Source: Pectobacterium parmentieri (GTDB lineage Bacteria > Pseudomonadota > Gammaproteobacteria > Enterobacterales > Enterobacteriaceae). Taken from it: 64,000 bases of DNA. The stretch is taken from NCBI RefSeq assembly GCF_001742145.1, contig NZ_CP015749.1:3472001-3536000 (forward strand), given 5' to 3'. Positions 35,091 to 44,656 of the stretch are shown in pieces. The notes under the pieces were generated by a model that was given only the letters and a program-made list of their open reading frames with translations, did not search any database and was not told the DNA's origin. The position numbers and the translations under genes are program-made. Within the stretch, counting starts at the first letter, position 1. Each line of letters opens with the position of its first letter.

Positions 35091-35141
35091 GCCAGCCAAC
35101 AACTATTTTGCTATTTCGCCACACGGCGATAAGGAGACAAC

Positions 35142-35189
35142 ATGGACGAACACCCTAGATGGCCCGGTAAACCGCATCCGTTAGAATAA
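35142..35189 (+). CDS. Short proline-rich leader peptide upstream of mgtA (MgtL-like)
   Basis: 15 residues, MDEHPRWPGKPHPLE, with a strong ribosome-binding site (AAGGAG) five bases before the ATG. Four of the fifteen residues are proline. In Salmonella and E. coli the mgtA leader encodes MgtL, a 17-residue proline-rich peptide whose translation couples Mg2+ and proline supply to Rho-dependent termination before mgtA. The position (146 bp before mgtA), size and proline content fit that role. The sequence itself is not conserved with MgtL. Confidence 0.65.
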   Translation: MDEHPRWPGKPHPLE

Positions 35190-35285
35190 GGACCGTCTTC
35201 TTCCTCGACTTCTCTGTTCTCTCCGTCTGCGCCGTTTACCTCCCTTAATACCTTCATTTTTTCCCGCTTTACGTCCCTTTATCCG
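35190..35285 (+). promoter_or_regulatory. C/T-rich, probable Rho-loading segment of the mgtA leader
   Basis: The stretch immediately after the leader ORF is strongly pyrimidine-rich and poor in G (for example TCTTCTTCCTCGACTTCTCT, then CCTCCCTTAATACCTTC). This is the composition of a rut site. Placed between a leader ORF and mgtA it fits transcript termination control of the Salmonella mgtA type. The Mg2+ riboswitch stem-loops were not folded here. Confidence 0.5.
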
Positions 35286-35334
35286 GGATGCGCGCCCGTG
35301 CGCAGCGGACAGGCAACATTAAGAGAGCAGCATC

Positions 35335-38046
35335 ATGACCGATATGATCACGCAAACGGGGCATCGCCGCGCCCGTAAAACATCCACGGCTACCTTTGCG
35401 ATTGCCCGCGAGGCACAAAACAGCCTCGATCAAACGTTGGCTAACCTGAATACGCATCTGCACGGCTTAAGCCATGATGACGTCATTGAACGCCAGCAAA
35501 CCTATGGCGAAAACCGCGTCGCCCATGAAAAAGCACCGCACGCGCTGGTGCAGTTGGCTAGCGCATTTAATAACCCGTTTATTTACGTGCTGATGGCGCT
35601 GGCCGCTATCAGCTTTTTTACCGATTACTGGCTACCGTTGCGTAGTCACGAAGAGACGTCACTCACTGGCGTTGTCATCATTCTGGTGATGGTTAGCCTG
35701 AGCGGCCTGCTGCGCTTCTGGCAAGAGTTTCGCACCAATAAGGCCGCAGAAGCGCTGAAATCCCTGGTACGGACAACGGCTACCGTACTGCGTCGCCCTC
35801 ACGCCTGCGCCACCGCCGTCATGCAGGAAATCCCACTTCAGCAACTGGTTCCCGGCGATATTCTGATGCTCTCCGCCGGTGACATGGTGCCTGCGGATGT
35901 CCGATTGGTGGAATCACGCGATCTGTTCGTCAGTCAGGCAGTGCTGACCGGTGAATCGCTGCCGATAGAAAAATACGACGTATTCAGCGATATCAGCGCC
36001 AAAGGCTGCCAGCCCGCAGACAGTGACGGAGAAAGCGATCTGCTGGCGTTATCCAACATCTGCCTCATGGGAACCAATATCTCCAGCGGCACGGCAACGG
36101 CGGTTGTGGTGGCAACCGGTAGCTACACCTATTTCGGGTCACTGGCAAAATCCATCGTCGGCACCCGTACCCAAACCGCCTTCGATCGCGGCGTTAACAG
36201 CGTAAGTTGGTTGCTGATCCGCTTTATGATCGTGATGGTGCCTGTCGTACTGTTGATTAATGGCTTCACCAAAGGAGACTGGATGGAAGCCAGTCTGTTT
36301 GCGCTGGCCGTTGCGGTAGGCCTGACGCCAGAAATGCTGCCAATGATTGTCTCTTCCAATCTGGCGAAGGGCGCGATTGCCATGGCGCGGCATAAAGTGG
36401 TGGTCAAACGGCTAAACGCGATTCAGAACTTTGGTGCGATGGATGTGCTGTGCACCGATAAAACCGGTACGCTCACGCAGGATCGCATCATCCTTGAGCA
36501 TCACCTCAATACGCAGGGTCAGGTCGATGGGAACGTGCTGCAACTCGCCTGGCTCAACAGCGCGCACCAGAGCGGCATGAAAAATCTGATGGATCAGGCC
36601 ATCATGCATTTTGGTCGCCATAATCCGGCCATCGCCGCGCTGGGTCGCTATCGCAAAATCGATGAACTGCCGTTTGATTTTATTCGTCGTCGTCTGTCCA
36701 TCATTGTTGCCGATGAGCACAACCAGCAACGCCTGATTTGCAAAGGCTCGGTAGAAGAAATGCTAGCCGTCGCGACGCATGTCAATGAGAACGGACAGCG
36801 GCATGAACTGGACGATGAGCGCCGCCACACGCTGAAAAAACTGGCTGAAAGCTACAACCAGCAAGGGTTTCGCGTGCTGATGATTGGCACCCGCGAACTG
36901 AACCCGGTCGGCAGCACGCTGCCGCTCAGCGCCGAGGATGAACGCGATCTGACCCTCTGCGGCCTGCTGACGTTCCTCGATCCACCGAAAGAAAGCGCCT
37001 CTGCCGCGATTCGTGCCCTGCATGAAAACGGCGTGACGGTGAAAGTCCTGACCGGCGACAACGCGATCATTACCAGCAAGATCTGCCGCGATGTTGGGCT
37101 GGAGCCGGGCGAAGTGCTAGAGGGGAACGAGATCGATGCGCTCAGCGATGAACAGCTCGGCGTGCTGGTAGAACAGCGCACCATTTTTGCCCGGCTGACG
37201 CCGCTACAAAAATCCCGCGTACTGAAAGCATTACAAAGTAATGACCATACGGTCGGCTTTCTGGGCGACGGCATCAACGATGCACCCGCTCTGCGCGATG
37301 CCGATATCGGAATTTCCGTCGATACCGGCACGGATATCGCCAAAGAGTCAGCCGATATCATTCTCTTAGAAAAAAACCTGATGGTGCTGGAAGCCGGTGT
37401 TATCAAAGGGCGCGAAACGTTCGGTAATATCATCAAATACCTGAACATGACCGCCAGTTCCAATTTTGGCAATGTGTTTTCGGTACTCGTCGCCAGCGCC
37501 TTTATTCCTTTCCTGCCGATGTTAGCGATCCATTTGCTGATTCAGAACCTGATGTACGACATCTCTCAGTTGTCGCTGCCGTGGGACAAAATGGATAAGG
37601 AGTTCCTGCGCAAACCGCGCAAATGGGATGCTAAAAACATCGGGCGCTTCATGCTGTGTATCGGGCCGACGTCATCGATTTTTGACATCACCACCTACGC
37701 ACTGATGTGGTTCGTGTTTGCCGCCAACAGCATTGAGCATCAGGCACTGTTCCAGTCAGGCTGGTTCGTTGAAGGGTTGTTGTCACAAACGCTGGTGGTG
37801 CACATGCTGCGTACCCAGAAGATCCCGTTCATTCAAAGTACGGCGGCGCTGCCGGTGATGTTGATGACCGGACTGGTGATGGCACTCGGCATCTATTTGC
37901 CCTTCTCCCCGGTGGGGACGCTGGTCGGTTTGCAACCGCTGCCGTGGGAATATTTCCCTTGGCTGGCTGCTACGCTGATTGGCTACTGCACCGTCGCACA
38001 ACTGGTTAAACGCGCCTACATCCACCGCTTCGGCCAATGGTTCTAA
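35335..38046 (+). CDS. mgtA: Magnesium-importing P-type ATPase MgtA
   Basis: 903 residues, P3B-type ATPase. Cation-transporter N domain, actuator motif VLTGESLP near residue 205, phosphorylation site LCTDKTGTLT near 374, hinge VGFLGDGINDAPALRDADIG near 643 and about ten membrane helices including NPFIYVLMALAAISFFTDYW and HLLIQNLMYDISQLSLPW. It imports Mg2+ driven by ATP when magnesium is scarce. It is preceded by a leader ORF and C-rich segment suggesting attenuation. A perfect hairpin follows the stop. Monocistronic. Confidence 0.95.
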   Translation: MTDMITQTGHRRARKTSTATFAIAREAQNSLDQTLANLNTHLHGLSHDDVIERQQTYGENRVAHEKAPHALVQLASAFNNPFIYVLMALAAISFFTDYWLPLRSHEETSLTGVVIILVMVSLSGLLRFWQEFRTNKAAEALKSLVRTTATVLRRPHACATAVMQEIPLQQLVPGDILMLSAGDMVPADVRLVESRDLFVSQAVLTGESLPIEKYDVFSDISAKGCQPADSDGESDLLALSNICLMGTNISSGTATAVVVATGSYTYFGSLAKSIVGTRTQTAFDRGVNSVSWLLIRFMIVMVPVVLLINGFTKGDWMEASLFALAVAVGLTPEMLPMIVSSNLAKGAIAMARHKVVVKRLNAIQNFGAMDVLCTDKTGTLTQDRIILEHHLNTQGQVDGNVLQLAWLNSAHQSGMKNLMDQAIMHFGRHNPAIAALGRYRKIDELPFDFIRRRLSIIVADEHNQQRLICKGSVEEMLAVATHVNENGQRHELDDERRHTLKKLAESYNQQGFRVLMIGTRELNPVGSTLPLSAEDERDLTLCGLLTFLDPPKESASAAIRALHENGVTVKVLTGDNAIITSKICRDVGLEPGEVLEGNEIDALSDEQLGVLVEQRTIFARLTPLQKSRVLKALQSNDHTVGFLGDGINDAPALRDADIGISVDTGTDIAKESADIILLEKNLMVLEAGVIKGRETFGNIIKYLNMTASSNFGNVFSVLVASAFIPFLPMLAIHLLIQNLMYDISQLSLPWDKMDKEFLRKPRKWDAKNIGRFMLCIGPTSSIFDITTYALMWFVFAANSIEHQALFQSGWFVEGLLSQTLVVHMLRTQKIPFIQSTAALPVMLMTGLVMALGIYLPFSPVGTLVGLQPLPWEYFPWLAATLIGYCTVAQLVKRAYIHRFGQWF

Positions 38047-38064
38047 TCCTGTCATCACATCTTC

Positions 38065-38090
38065 ACGGCGGGTACGCGATTACCCGCCGT
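38065..38090 (+). terminator. Perfect hairpin after mgtA
   Basis: ACGGCGGGTA and TACCCGCCGT form a perfect 10-bp stem with a six-base loop, 18 bases after the mgtA stop. No T-run follows. The rest of the 350-bp gap to 38396 is AT-rich with no other visible feature. Confidence 0.55.
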
Positions 38091-38396
38091 ATCACGATAC
38101 GTCTCGCCATCATTCAGATCGTAAAAATACCGTTCCAGAGGCAAAAAACAGATACCACTTTAGCTGTATAATAAGCTAAAGATCTTATTGCAAAAAAAAC
38201 ACATAACCCATTAAATAATAATAAATATATTTCCATCAACATGGTGGTAAAAAAAATAGGCGTGATTTTTTTAAGGGAATGATGAAATCAGTGCTAAACC
38301 ATTACCCCATTACGCCGAAACTAAAATAAACCCTCGTCTACTTTTGCACACTGCACATGTCAGAAACGGACGGATTGCAGGCAATGGAGCATATCT

Positions 38397-40346
38397 ATGA
38401 AATCCCTACACCACATATCGATCCGTAGTAAGTTCATTTTGGCCCTCCTACCGCCAATCCTTGCTCTACTGTGGTTCAGTTTTTCTGGCGTGGTGGAGCG
38501 GCGCAGCGCAGAAAATGAAATGATCCGCATGGCGAAACTGATTACTCTGGCGCACGATGCAGGCGAGTTCGCTTACCAACTCCAGCGTGAACGCGGTTTA
38601 AGTGCGGGCTATTTTGGCAGTCAGGGAAAAAATTTTGGTGCGGAACTCACGACGCAGCGGCAAGCGACCGATCGGGCACAACAGGTGCTGGAGCAAACCA
38701 CCGCTAATCTGAGTCAGGACGAACTGGGTTCTGCCGTTAGCGGAGAGCTTGATAAAATTGCGCAGAAAGCACAACAACTCGGCGAACATCGCCGTAACGT
38801 CGATAATATCTCGATCCCAGTCACCCAGGCGCTCGGCTACTATTCCGATTCCGTCACCTATCTGCTGAATATTGTCGGGGATATGACCCATCTGGTCAGC
38901 GACGGCGGTATTGCCCAACGGCTGGCGGCCTATTACAACCTGCTGAACGTCAAAGAACAGGCAGGGCTTGAACGTGCCGTCCTCTCCAACACCTTCTCTG
39001 CCGATAACTTTGCCACCGGGATGTTCGAGCGTCTGAACCAGATGGTGGGTAAGGGAGAGGCGTATATCACCGCCTATAACATGTTCGCCAATGCCGAACA
39101 GCGTAAGGCTTTCGAACAAGCCCTTAACACCCCTGCTGCTCAGAGCGCGCTGCAAATGCGCAATAAGGCTATCGCTTCCCCTGGCGGTAATTTTGCGATT
39201 GATGCCAGCCAGTGGTTTAACCAACAAACGGCAAAAATCGATGAGTTGAAAAAGGTTGAACAGTTCGCCACCCACGATCTGGCCACACAGGTTAATGCGT
39301 TAGCTGCCGATGCTCGACAGTCTTGGATTAGCTATTTAGCGGGCGCACTGGTTTCTCTACTGATGGCGATCGGTCTGGCCTTAATGATTATGCGCAGCAT
39401 CAACGAGCAACTTCAGCAAACGCTGACGACTATTCGCGAGATGGGCGGGGATCTTACGCGCCGTCTGCGCGTACCGGGGACCGATGAACTTTCTCAGTTG
39501 AATCAGGCATATAACGCCTCACTGGAAAACATCGCCGATATGGTAGTAAGTATTAAACGCAGTTCACAGACCATCGGGCGAGCCAGCAGCGAGATCGCCA
39601 ACGGCAATCAGGATCTGGCACAGCGCACCGAAGAGCAATCCGCTTCGCTGGTGCAAACCGCCAGCAGCATGGAAGAAATAACCGTCACGGTAAAACAAAC
39701 CGCCGACTTTGCCGGACAGACTCGTCAGTTGACGACAGAGGTAGACGATCAGGCTCACCGTATCGGAACGATCACCCAATCGGCCAGCAGTGCGATGGAA
39801 AGAATTCAGGATACCAGCCAGCGCGTGAATGCGGTGGTTGCCGCCATTGATGCCATTGCCTTTCAAACCAACCTGCTGGCGCTGAACGCCGCGGTTGAAG
39901 CTGCGCGGGCAGGACAGCATGGCCGAGGGTTCTCCGTTGTTGCGGCGGAAGTTCGTCAACTTTCGCAGCGTAGTGCTGACGAAGCAGGAAAAATCCGCGC
40001 ACTCATCGCCGATAGCATTGCCAGCGTCAGTGAAGGGACGAAGCTAGTTAACCAATCAAACCGGGAGATTAACAACATTGTCACTGGCACACGTAAAGTG
40101 CGCGATCTGGTGAATGAAATCGCGGTCGCCGCTGATGAACAGTCTCTGGGCATCGCGCAAATTAACGAAGCGCTCAGCCAATTGGATATGGTCACACAGC
40201 AGAATGCGACACTGGTTTCGCAGGCTTCCGTTGCCAGCCAATTACTGGATGAACAGGCAATTGAAATGGAATCGTTGGTCAGCCGCTTCAAGGTTGACGA
40301 CAGCGCACCACTGCAACCTTTACCACATGCGCTGTTATCAAGGTAG
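38397..40346 (+). CDS. Methyl-accepting chemotaxis protein with NIT sensor domain
   Basis: 649 residues. After transmembrane helix 1 (about 13-31) comes an all-helical periplasmic domain of the NIT type, with the signature [16 protein letters not shown] and later [23 protein letters not shown] domains sense nitrate or nitrite in known examples. Helix 2 at about 309-333 leads to HAMP and the signalling coiled coil with tip [20 protein letters not shown] near 484. There is no terminal pentapeptide. The ligand is inferred from the domain only. Confidence 0.92.
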   Translation: MKSLHHISIRSKFILALLPPILALLWFSFSGVVERRSAENEMIRMAKLITLAHDAGEFAYQLQRERGLSAGYFGSQGKNFGAELTTQRQATDRAQQVLEQTTANLSQDELGSAVSGELDKIAQKAQQLGEHRRNVDNISIPVTQALGYYSDSVTYLLNIVGDMTHLVSDGGIAQRLAAYYNLLNVKEQAGLERAVLSNTFSADNFATGMFERLNQMVGKGEAYITAYNMFANAEQRKAFEQALNTPAAQSALQMRNKAIASPGGNFAIDASQWFNQQTAKIDELKKVEQFATHDLATQVNALAADARQSWISYLAGALVSLLMAIGLALMIMRSINEQLQQTLTTIREMGGDLTRRLRVPGTDELSQLNQAYNASLENIADMVVSIKRSSQTIGRASSEIANGNQDLAQRTEEQSASLVQTASSMEEITVTVKQTADFAGQTRQLTTEVDDQAHRIGTITQSASSAMERIQDTSQRVNAVVAAIDAIAFQTNLLALNAAVEAARAGQHGRGFSVVAAEVRQLSQRSADEAGKIRALIADSIASVSEGTKLVNQSNREINNIVTGTRKVRDLVNEIAVAADEQSLGIAQINEALSQLDMVTQQNATLVSQASVASQLLDEQAIEMESLVSRFKVDDSAPLQPLPHALLSR

Positions 40347-40441
40347 CGCAGACGATACCGTTCGAGAAGCGCAGACGCCCCCCTAATAGCCGGTTTGCTC
40401 TTTTAACATGGTGATACTCACTCCCTCATCGAGGGCGTGAG

Positions 40442-41539
40442 CTATTTATCTCTCGCTAAACACCGCTGGCGGCGTTCATCGACACGTTGGGCAAACCATG
40501 CCGTAGTGAGCTTACGGGTGATCTTCGGACTTTCCAGCGTAATTCCCGGCAGAATAGCGCGCGGCGCTTTCGAGCCCGATTTATCCGCCAGCGCAAAGAC
40601 ACGCTCATACAGGCTGGTGTCTTCAAAATCGCGACTATTGCCTTTCTCCAACGCACGACGAATCGCGCTCTCGCTCATATCTAACCGCTTCTCCAACGCA
40701 CGCACCGCCAGTTCCGTGGCGCTGGCTTTATCCGAACTGTAGTTGATTAAATCCCCATCCAGCGCCAGCTTAACCCCCGTCAGGCGGCTGACAGCTCGCT
40801 GAAACGCCGCATTCCGACTGGCATACCAGCCTGCGTTGAAATCTGCGAACCGATAAATGGACTGCGGATAATTCGCCGGATAGCCCAGCAGGTGCTTGAT
40901 GCCAAAATACATTCCGCCCCGGCGGCTAAATACTTCCTGCCGAAGGGTGCCATCCACGGTATATGGATAGCCCTTTGCGTTAGCTTCAGCAAACGCAATG
41001 CTCACCTGCATCGGCCCACCGGTATGTACCGGGTTCAGGCGACCAAACAGTTGCTGCCCCATCGGAACCATGTCAATGAAATCATCAAAGATCGCGCTGA
41101 GTTCTTTTTCCGTGCGTACCTTATCGAGCCGCTCGCTATAGCTTTTTCCGTTGGGGGATTTGATGAGTAGCGCGGTGCGCACCAGAAACACCGGTACATG
41201 AATTTTCTCCGCGCGGCGGTTGATCTCCTGCCAGGCAATTTTTGACAAATTCGGCACCTGCGGATCGGCATTGAACGTCGATTCCTGCTCGGTCACCGCT
41301 AGCACCGAACACAGGTTTTCATTACTGGGAGCGAGCCCCTGCGCCGTAAACGCCGTGGCAATATCGGTCGCCCACCCCTGACGATCTTTCACGTTGTCCG
41401 GCAAGAGTTTGAGTAGCTGAGCACGAACATCCGCAGGCCGTGATCCCGGTGTCGTCGCCGTTTTACTAGCACAACCCACCAGCACCAGCAGAGCCAGCGC
41501 GCACAGGGGACGGAACAAGGGAGGATAAAAACGGAGCAT
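40442..41539 (-). CDS. DUF1615 lipoprotein
   Basis: 365 residues. Lipoprotein signal peptide with lipobox LVGC and acylated Cys23, followed by a Thr/Pro spacer. The DUF1615 domain covers most of the rest: LCSVLAVTEQESTFNADPQV, GGPMQVSIAFAEANAKGYPY, YFGIKHLLGYPANYPQSIYR and FADFNAGWYASRNAAFQRAV. The family is a predicted periplasm-facing lipoprotein, possibly lysozyme-fold-like (E-S-T motif), but its function is unknown. It stands alone and converges with the chemoreceptor gene. Confidence 0.88.
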   Translation of the reverse strand: MLRFYPPLFRPLCALALLVLVGCASKTATTPGSRPADVRAQLLKLLPDNVKDRQGWATDIATAFTAQGLAPSNENLCSVLAVTEQESTFNADPQVPNLSKIAWQEINRRAEKIHVPVFLVRTALLIKSPNGKSYSERLDKVRTEKELSAIFDDFIDMVPMGQQLFGRLNPVHTGGPMQVSIAFAEANAKGYPYTVDGTLRQEVFSRRGGMYFGIKHLLGYPANYPQSIYRFADFNAGWYASRNAAFQRAVSRLTGVKLALDGDLINYSSDKASATELAVRALEKRLDMSESAIRRALEKGNSRDFEDTSLYERVFALADKSGSKAPRAILPGITLESPKITRKLTTAWFAQRVDERRQRCLARDK

Positions 41540-41691
41540 AGTTTCTCGGCATCATGATAAGAAGGCTGTCAGAACGTTAACGCAGCCCGTATCAATTATC
41601 CAGCTAAGGTGAGTACATGCATTTTACGCACTGTCCTGGCATAGTTAGCGTTATCACTAACCGAATGCGCTAACGAACGGACAACACACGC

Positions 41692-42474
41692 ATGGCTGCT
41701 ACCAACCATTGGACACGGGATCAATTGCTGATCGCCTTCACCCTTTACAGTCAGTTGCCGTTTGGCAGATTGCATTCGCGTAACCCCGACATCATTCGCT
41801 ACGCAGCGCTGATTAACCGCACACCTTCTGCGCTGGCGATGAAGTTGGTTAACCTCGCCAGCCTCGATCCGTTCATTATCGATTCTGGTCGCACTGGCCT
41901 GCGTGGGGCCTCCAATGCCGACCGCGCGCTATGGCAGGAGATGGACAACAACCCTGAGTTATTTGAACAGTTGTGCCAGAAAGCGATGGTATCGCTCGAA
42001 ACCGGAGCGACAGAAGCGCCATCACTGTTCCAAGCCAGCGAGAGCGACATCCCGAATTACCGCGGCGGCGAGCGCCTCGCACAGGTGAAAACACGCATTG
42101 GTCAGCAGCTATTTCGCAAACGCGTGCTCAGTAACTATGGCGAACGTTGCTGTGTTACCGGGCTGGAAGAGTCTACGTTGCTGGTCGCCAGTCATATTCG
42201 CCCGTGGAAAACAGCAATAGAACACCGCCTCGATCCCAGCAACGGCCTCTGCCTGTCCAGCCTGCACGACAAAGCCTTTGATATGGGGCTGATCAGCTTC
42301 AACGACTCGCTGGAGATGCTACTGTCTCCACGCATCAAAAAGCTGAAAAGCACCATCAGCGACGTCAACTTCGCCCAGTACGAAGGCAAGCAAATCCACC
42401 TGCCAGACGCCTACCCACCCGATCTGTCACAGATGGCATACCACCGTGAGCATATTTTTTTGGGACAGGGGTAA
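41692..42474 (+). CDS. HNH endonuclease domain protein (HNH_2)
   Basis: 260 residues. The N-terminal part (WTRDQLLIAFTLYSQLPFGR, INRTPSALAMKLVNLASLDP) is a conserved helical module of this family. The C-terminal HNH_2 domain spans about 145-215: RVLSNYGERCCVTGLEESTL, LVASHIRPWKT, LDPSNGLCLSSLHDKAFDMG. The His of ASHI, Asn of SNGL and His of LHD form the metal-binding nuclease site. It may act on DNA as a solitary restriction-like enzyme; no methylase is adjacent. Confidence 0.88.
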   Translation: MAATNHWTRDQLLIAFTLYSQLPFGRLHSRNPDIIRYAALINRTPSALAMKLVNLASLDPFIIDSGRTGLRGASNADRALWQEMDNNPELFEQLCQKAMVSLETGATEAPSLFQASESDIPNYRGGERLAQVKTRIGQQLFRKRVLSNYGERCCVTGLEESTLLVASHIRPWKTAIEHRLDPSNGLCLSSLHDKAFDMGLISFNDSLEMLLSPRIKKLKSTISDVNFAQYEGKQIHLPDAYPPDLSQMAYHREHIFLGQG

Positions 42475-42479
42475 CATCA

Positions 42480-43820
42480 TCACTGCAAAAACAGAGCGAT
42501 ATACGGACTTTTGCGCGAGATAACGTGTGGGCTTTTATCTAACAAGTCCCGCAAACGCGCCTGTTGCCGTGTATTCGGTAAGATGCCCGAATGGTTGAAT
42601 CGCTGTATCCAATACGTCAAGCTAGCCTGCGTTAGCGCAGCATTTTCTGCTTGCTCGTTATCCAATAGGAAAATCAGCCAGTCCCATTTATTCAACTTGT
42701 GCGCTAAAAAGTAGTACACCTCAACGTGTTCTCTAGAAGATGCCTCTTCCAGACAGCGCTGGAGTTCAGGCAGCGACAAAGAAATTTTCTGCTGATCAAA
42801 CAGCTTCCACGCAACCTTCGCAATAGCAAACGAGGAATGTCGCAGAGCAGCAAACAGTTGTTCACGAGCATCGTCACCGGTACGCAGAATAAGAATACGC
42901 AAAGCGCTGTGATAAAGACTGGGGTAGCGCTCATCCAGATAGCGTTCCGCCAGCGCCACAATGCCGTCGTAGCGATGCTCATCGAGTCCCCACAGCGTGA
43001 TTTTACACATTGTGACCGTCGTCGCTCGATCCAGTGCCGCAAGATAATGGGTGACCGGATCGTCGTTTTGCTCACGCAGTAGCCCTGAGGCACGCTGGCG
43101 CACTAATGCATTCTTATCAAACAGTAAAGCAATCAGCAGAGGAGTGGGAACGGGGAACGCGCTGCCCATCACGTACTGCAATGCCGCCTGCTTGATCGGT
43201 GCGAACGTATCTTTCAACAGAATCGCCATCACGTCATGATCGACATCCTGATCCGCGCTTAGCAAATACTGCGCCGCGTTTGATCTTACTAACGGATCGC
43301 GATGCAACATCGCCTGCACAAAGATCTGTTTCAGTGGGAGCAGATCACGATCAACCAGAATACTCAGAGATAATCGAGCGACGGTTTTGTCTTCCGAAGA
43401 CAGTCCTGCCAGTAGCGACGGGATGTGTGCCTTCTCAGCCAGAAAACTGACGATTTCATCCACCAGCGGCTGGTGATTTTCCCTCTGACATTCCAGCAGC
43501 CAGAAAATATCAGGCAAATTGGCGACAAAATGCGCGGTATTATCCGACGTTAACAGCAACCGCACGCTCTGTTTGGCCGCACGGCGTACTGGTTCAGCCC
43601 AATCGTTCACCCGTTCAATCAGTGCTGGCAAGGCAGATACCTCATCCATGAAGCCCAGACACAGCACCGCACGCTGCCGAATATGCCCGTTATAGTGGCG
43701 CGTAAGCGCTATCAGGCGTGACGCCGAGTCTAGCAAGCCAGCCTGCGCGGGCTGATAATAGTTGTCCGGCAAAGTCACGAGCTTTTCCAACTGTTGCAGC
43801 AGTAAATCGTAAGATGCCAT
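42480..43820 (-). CDS. HEAT-repeat protein
   Basis: 446 residues, almost entirely helical repeats: HYNGHIRQRAVLCLGFMDEV, WAEPVRRAAKQSVRLLL, SEDKTVARLSLSILVDRDLL, HRDPLVRSNAAQYLLSADQD and DKNALVRQRASGLLREQNDD. The VR.A A..L pattern gives about ten HEAT units. Such scaffolds bind proteins or nucleic acids. It lies 40 bp downstream of the RNA-repair nucleotidyltransferase gene on the same strand, so it may belong to the rtcB operon. This is an inference from spacing. Confidence 0.8.
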   Translation of the reverse strand: MASYDLLLQQLEKLVTLPDNYYQPAQAGLLDSASRLIALTRHYNGHIRQRAVLCLGFMDEVSALPALIERVNDWAEPVRRAAKQSVRLLLTSDNTAHFVANLPDIFWLLECQRENHQPLVDEIVSFLAEKAHIPSLLAGLSSEDKTVARLSLSILVDRDLLPLKQIFVQAMLHRDPLVRSNAAQYLLSADQDVDHDVMAILLKDTFAPIKQAALQYVMGSAFPVPTPLLIALLFDKNALVRQRASGLLREQNDDPVTHYLAALDRATTVTMCKITLWGLDEHRYDGIVALAERYLDERYPSLYHSALRILILRTGDDAREQLFAALRHSSFAIAKVAWKLFDQQKISLSLPELQRCLEEASSREHVEVYYFLAHKLNKWDWLIFLLDNEQAENAALTQASLTYWIQRFNHSGILPNTRQQARLRDLLDKSPHVISRKSPYIALFLQ

Positions 43821-43860
43821 ATTCCCTGTCCTCTTTCTCTGGCAGCAGGAACACTGCCAA

Positions 43861-44652
43861 TTACGCCATCACCGTCCGGTACAGCAGCGCATTCAACATC
43901 GTGTCATCAACGGTCTTACTGTCTGGTAACGCAACGGAGCTATCCGCTTCGTTCAGCATCTGCGTGATGAACGCGTGGATCACTTCCCGACGCGGGCCAT
44001 ATTCCGCCTCACCCGACCGTTGCTTTATCTCCAACAGTTGATGAATGTCAGCCAGCAGGCGCGGATCGTCTACCGTTCCTGCAAGCAACTGCGAAAAACG
44101 CATCGGCGGCATCCCTTTACCCGCCTCTATCCAGCGCACCGCCAGCAGCGGGCGCAGGACGTAGAAATACTTTTTGAGGCGTACCGTCTCGTCTTGCAGA
44201 TAACCGCGAAAGTTTTTACGCGCCATCGACAAATAGTGCCAGCGTGCCTTGGACGGCGAGAACCATGCAGGCACCGCTGCCCGCAGTTCGGACGTAGTGT
44301 CCCGATCTTCCTGATAGACTACAGGCGAATCCAGCCATTCGATCAGCGTCGGGTTAGCCCGCTTAAGCAGGCCGAGTGCTTTGCGCCACTCCCAGCCGCA
44401 GACGTCCAGTTCATCGTCGATAGGCAGCTCGATCACATCGCGCTGCGGCTCCACGCGCAAGTACCATTCAGGCCGGTGCACGTAGAGAAAGCGCACGTCG
44501 TAGTCGCTATCTGGGGATGAAAATCCCCAGCCACGGCTGCCCGATTCACAGGCATAAAGCACCTTCACCTGATAACGTTCTTCCACGTCCTGTAAGACTA
44601 ATTTTATCCGCGTCCGCATGGCAGCATCAACGCGATAATCCTTTTCCATCAT
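43861..44652 (-). CDS. RlaP-type nucleotidyltransferase (RNA repair)
   Basis: 263 residues. Polymerase-beta-like nucleotidyltransferase motif near 34-56: CESGSRGWGFSSPDSDYDVR, with GS and the DYD acidic pair, a third Asp in ELDVCGWEW, and the helix RKNFRGYLQDETVRLKKYFY. The layout matches the PF10127 family, called RlaP because members sit beside RtcB. It starts 4 bp after the rtcB stop, so the two are co-transcribed. The substrate is not proven for this protein. ATG 44652 or 44649. Confidence 0.85.
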   Translation of the reverse strand: MMEKDYRVDAAMRTRIKLVLQDVEERYQVKVLYACESGSRGWGFSSPDSDYDVRFLYVHRPEWYLRVEPQRDVIELPIDDELDVCGWEWRKALGLLKRANPTLIEWLDSPVVYQEDRDTTSELRAAVPAWFSPSKARWHYLSMARKNFRGYLQDETVRLKKYFYVLRPLLAVRWIEAGKGMPPMRFSQLLAGTVDDPRLLADIHQLLEIKQRSGEAEYGPRREVIHAFITQMLNEADSSVALPDSKTVDDTMLNALLYRTVMA

Positions 44653-44656
44653 GATC

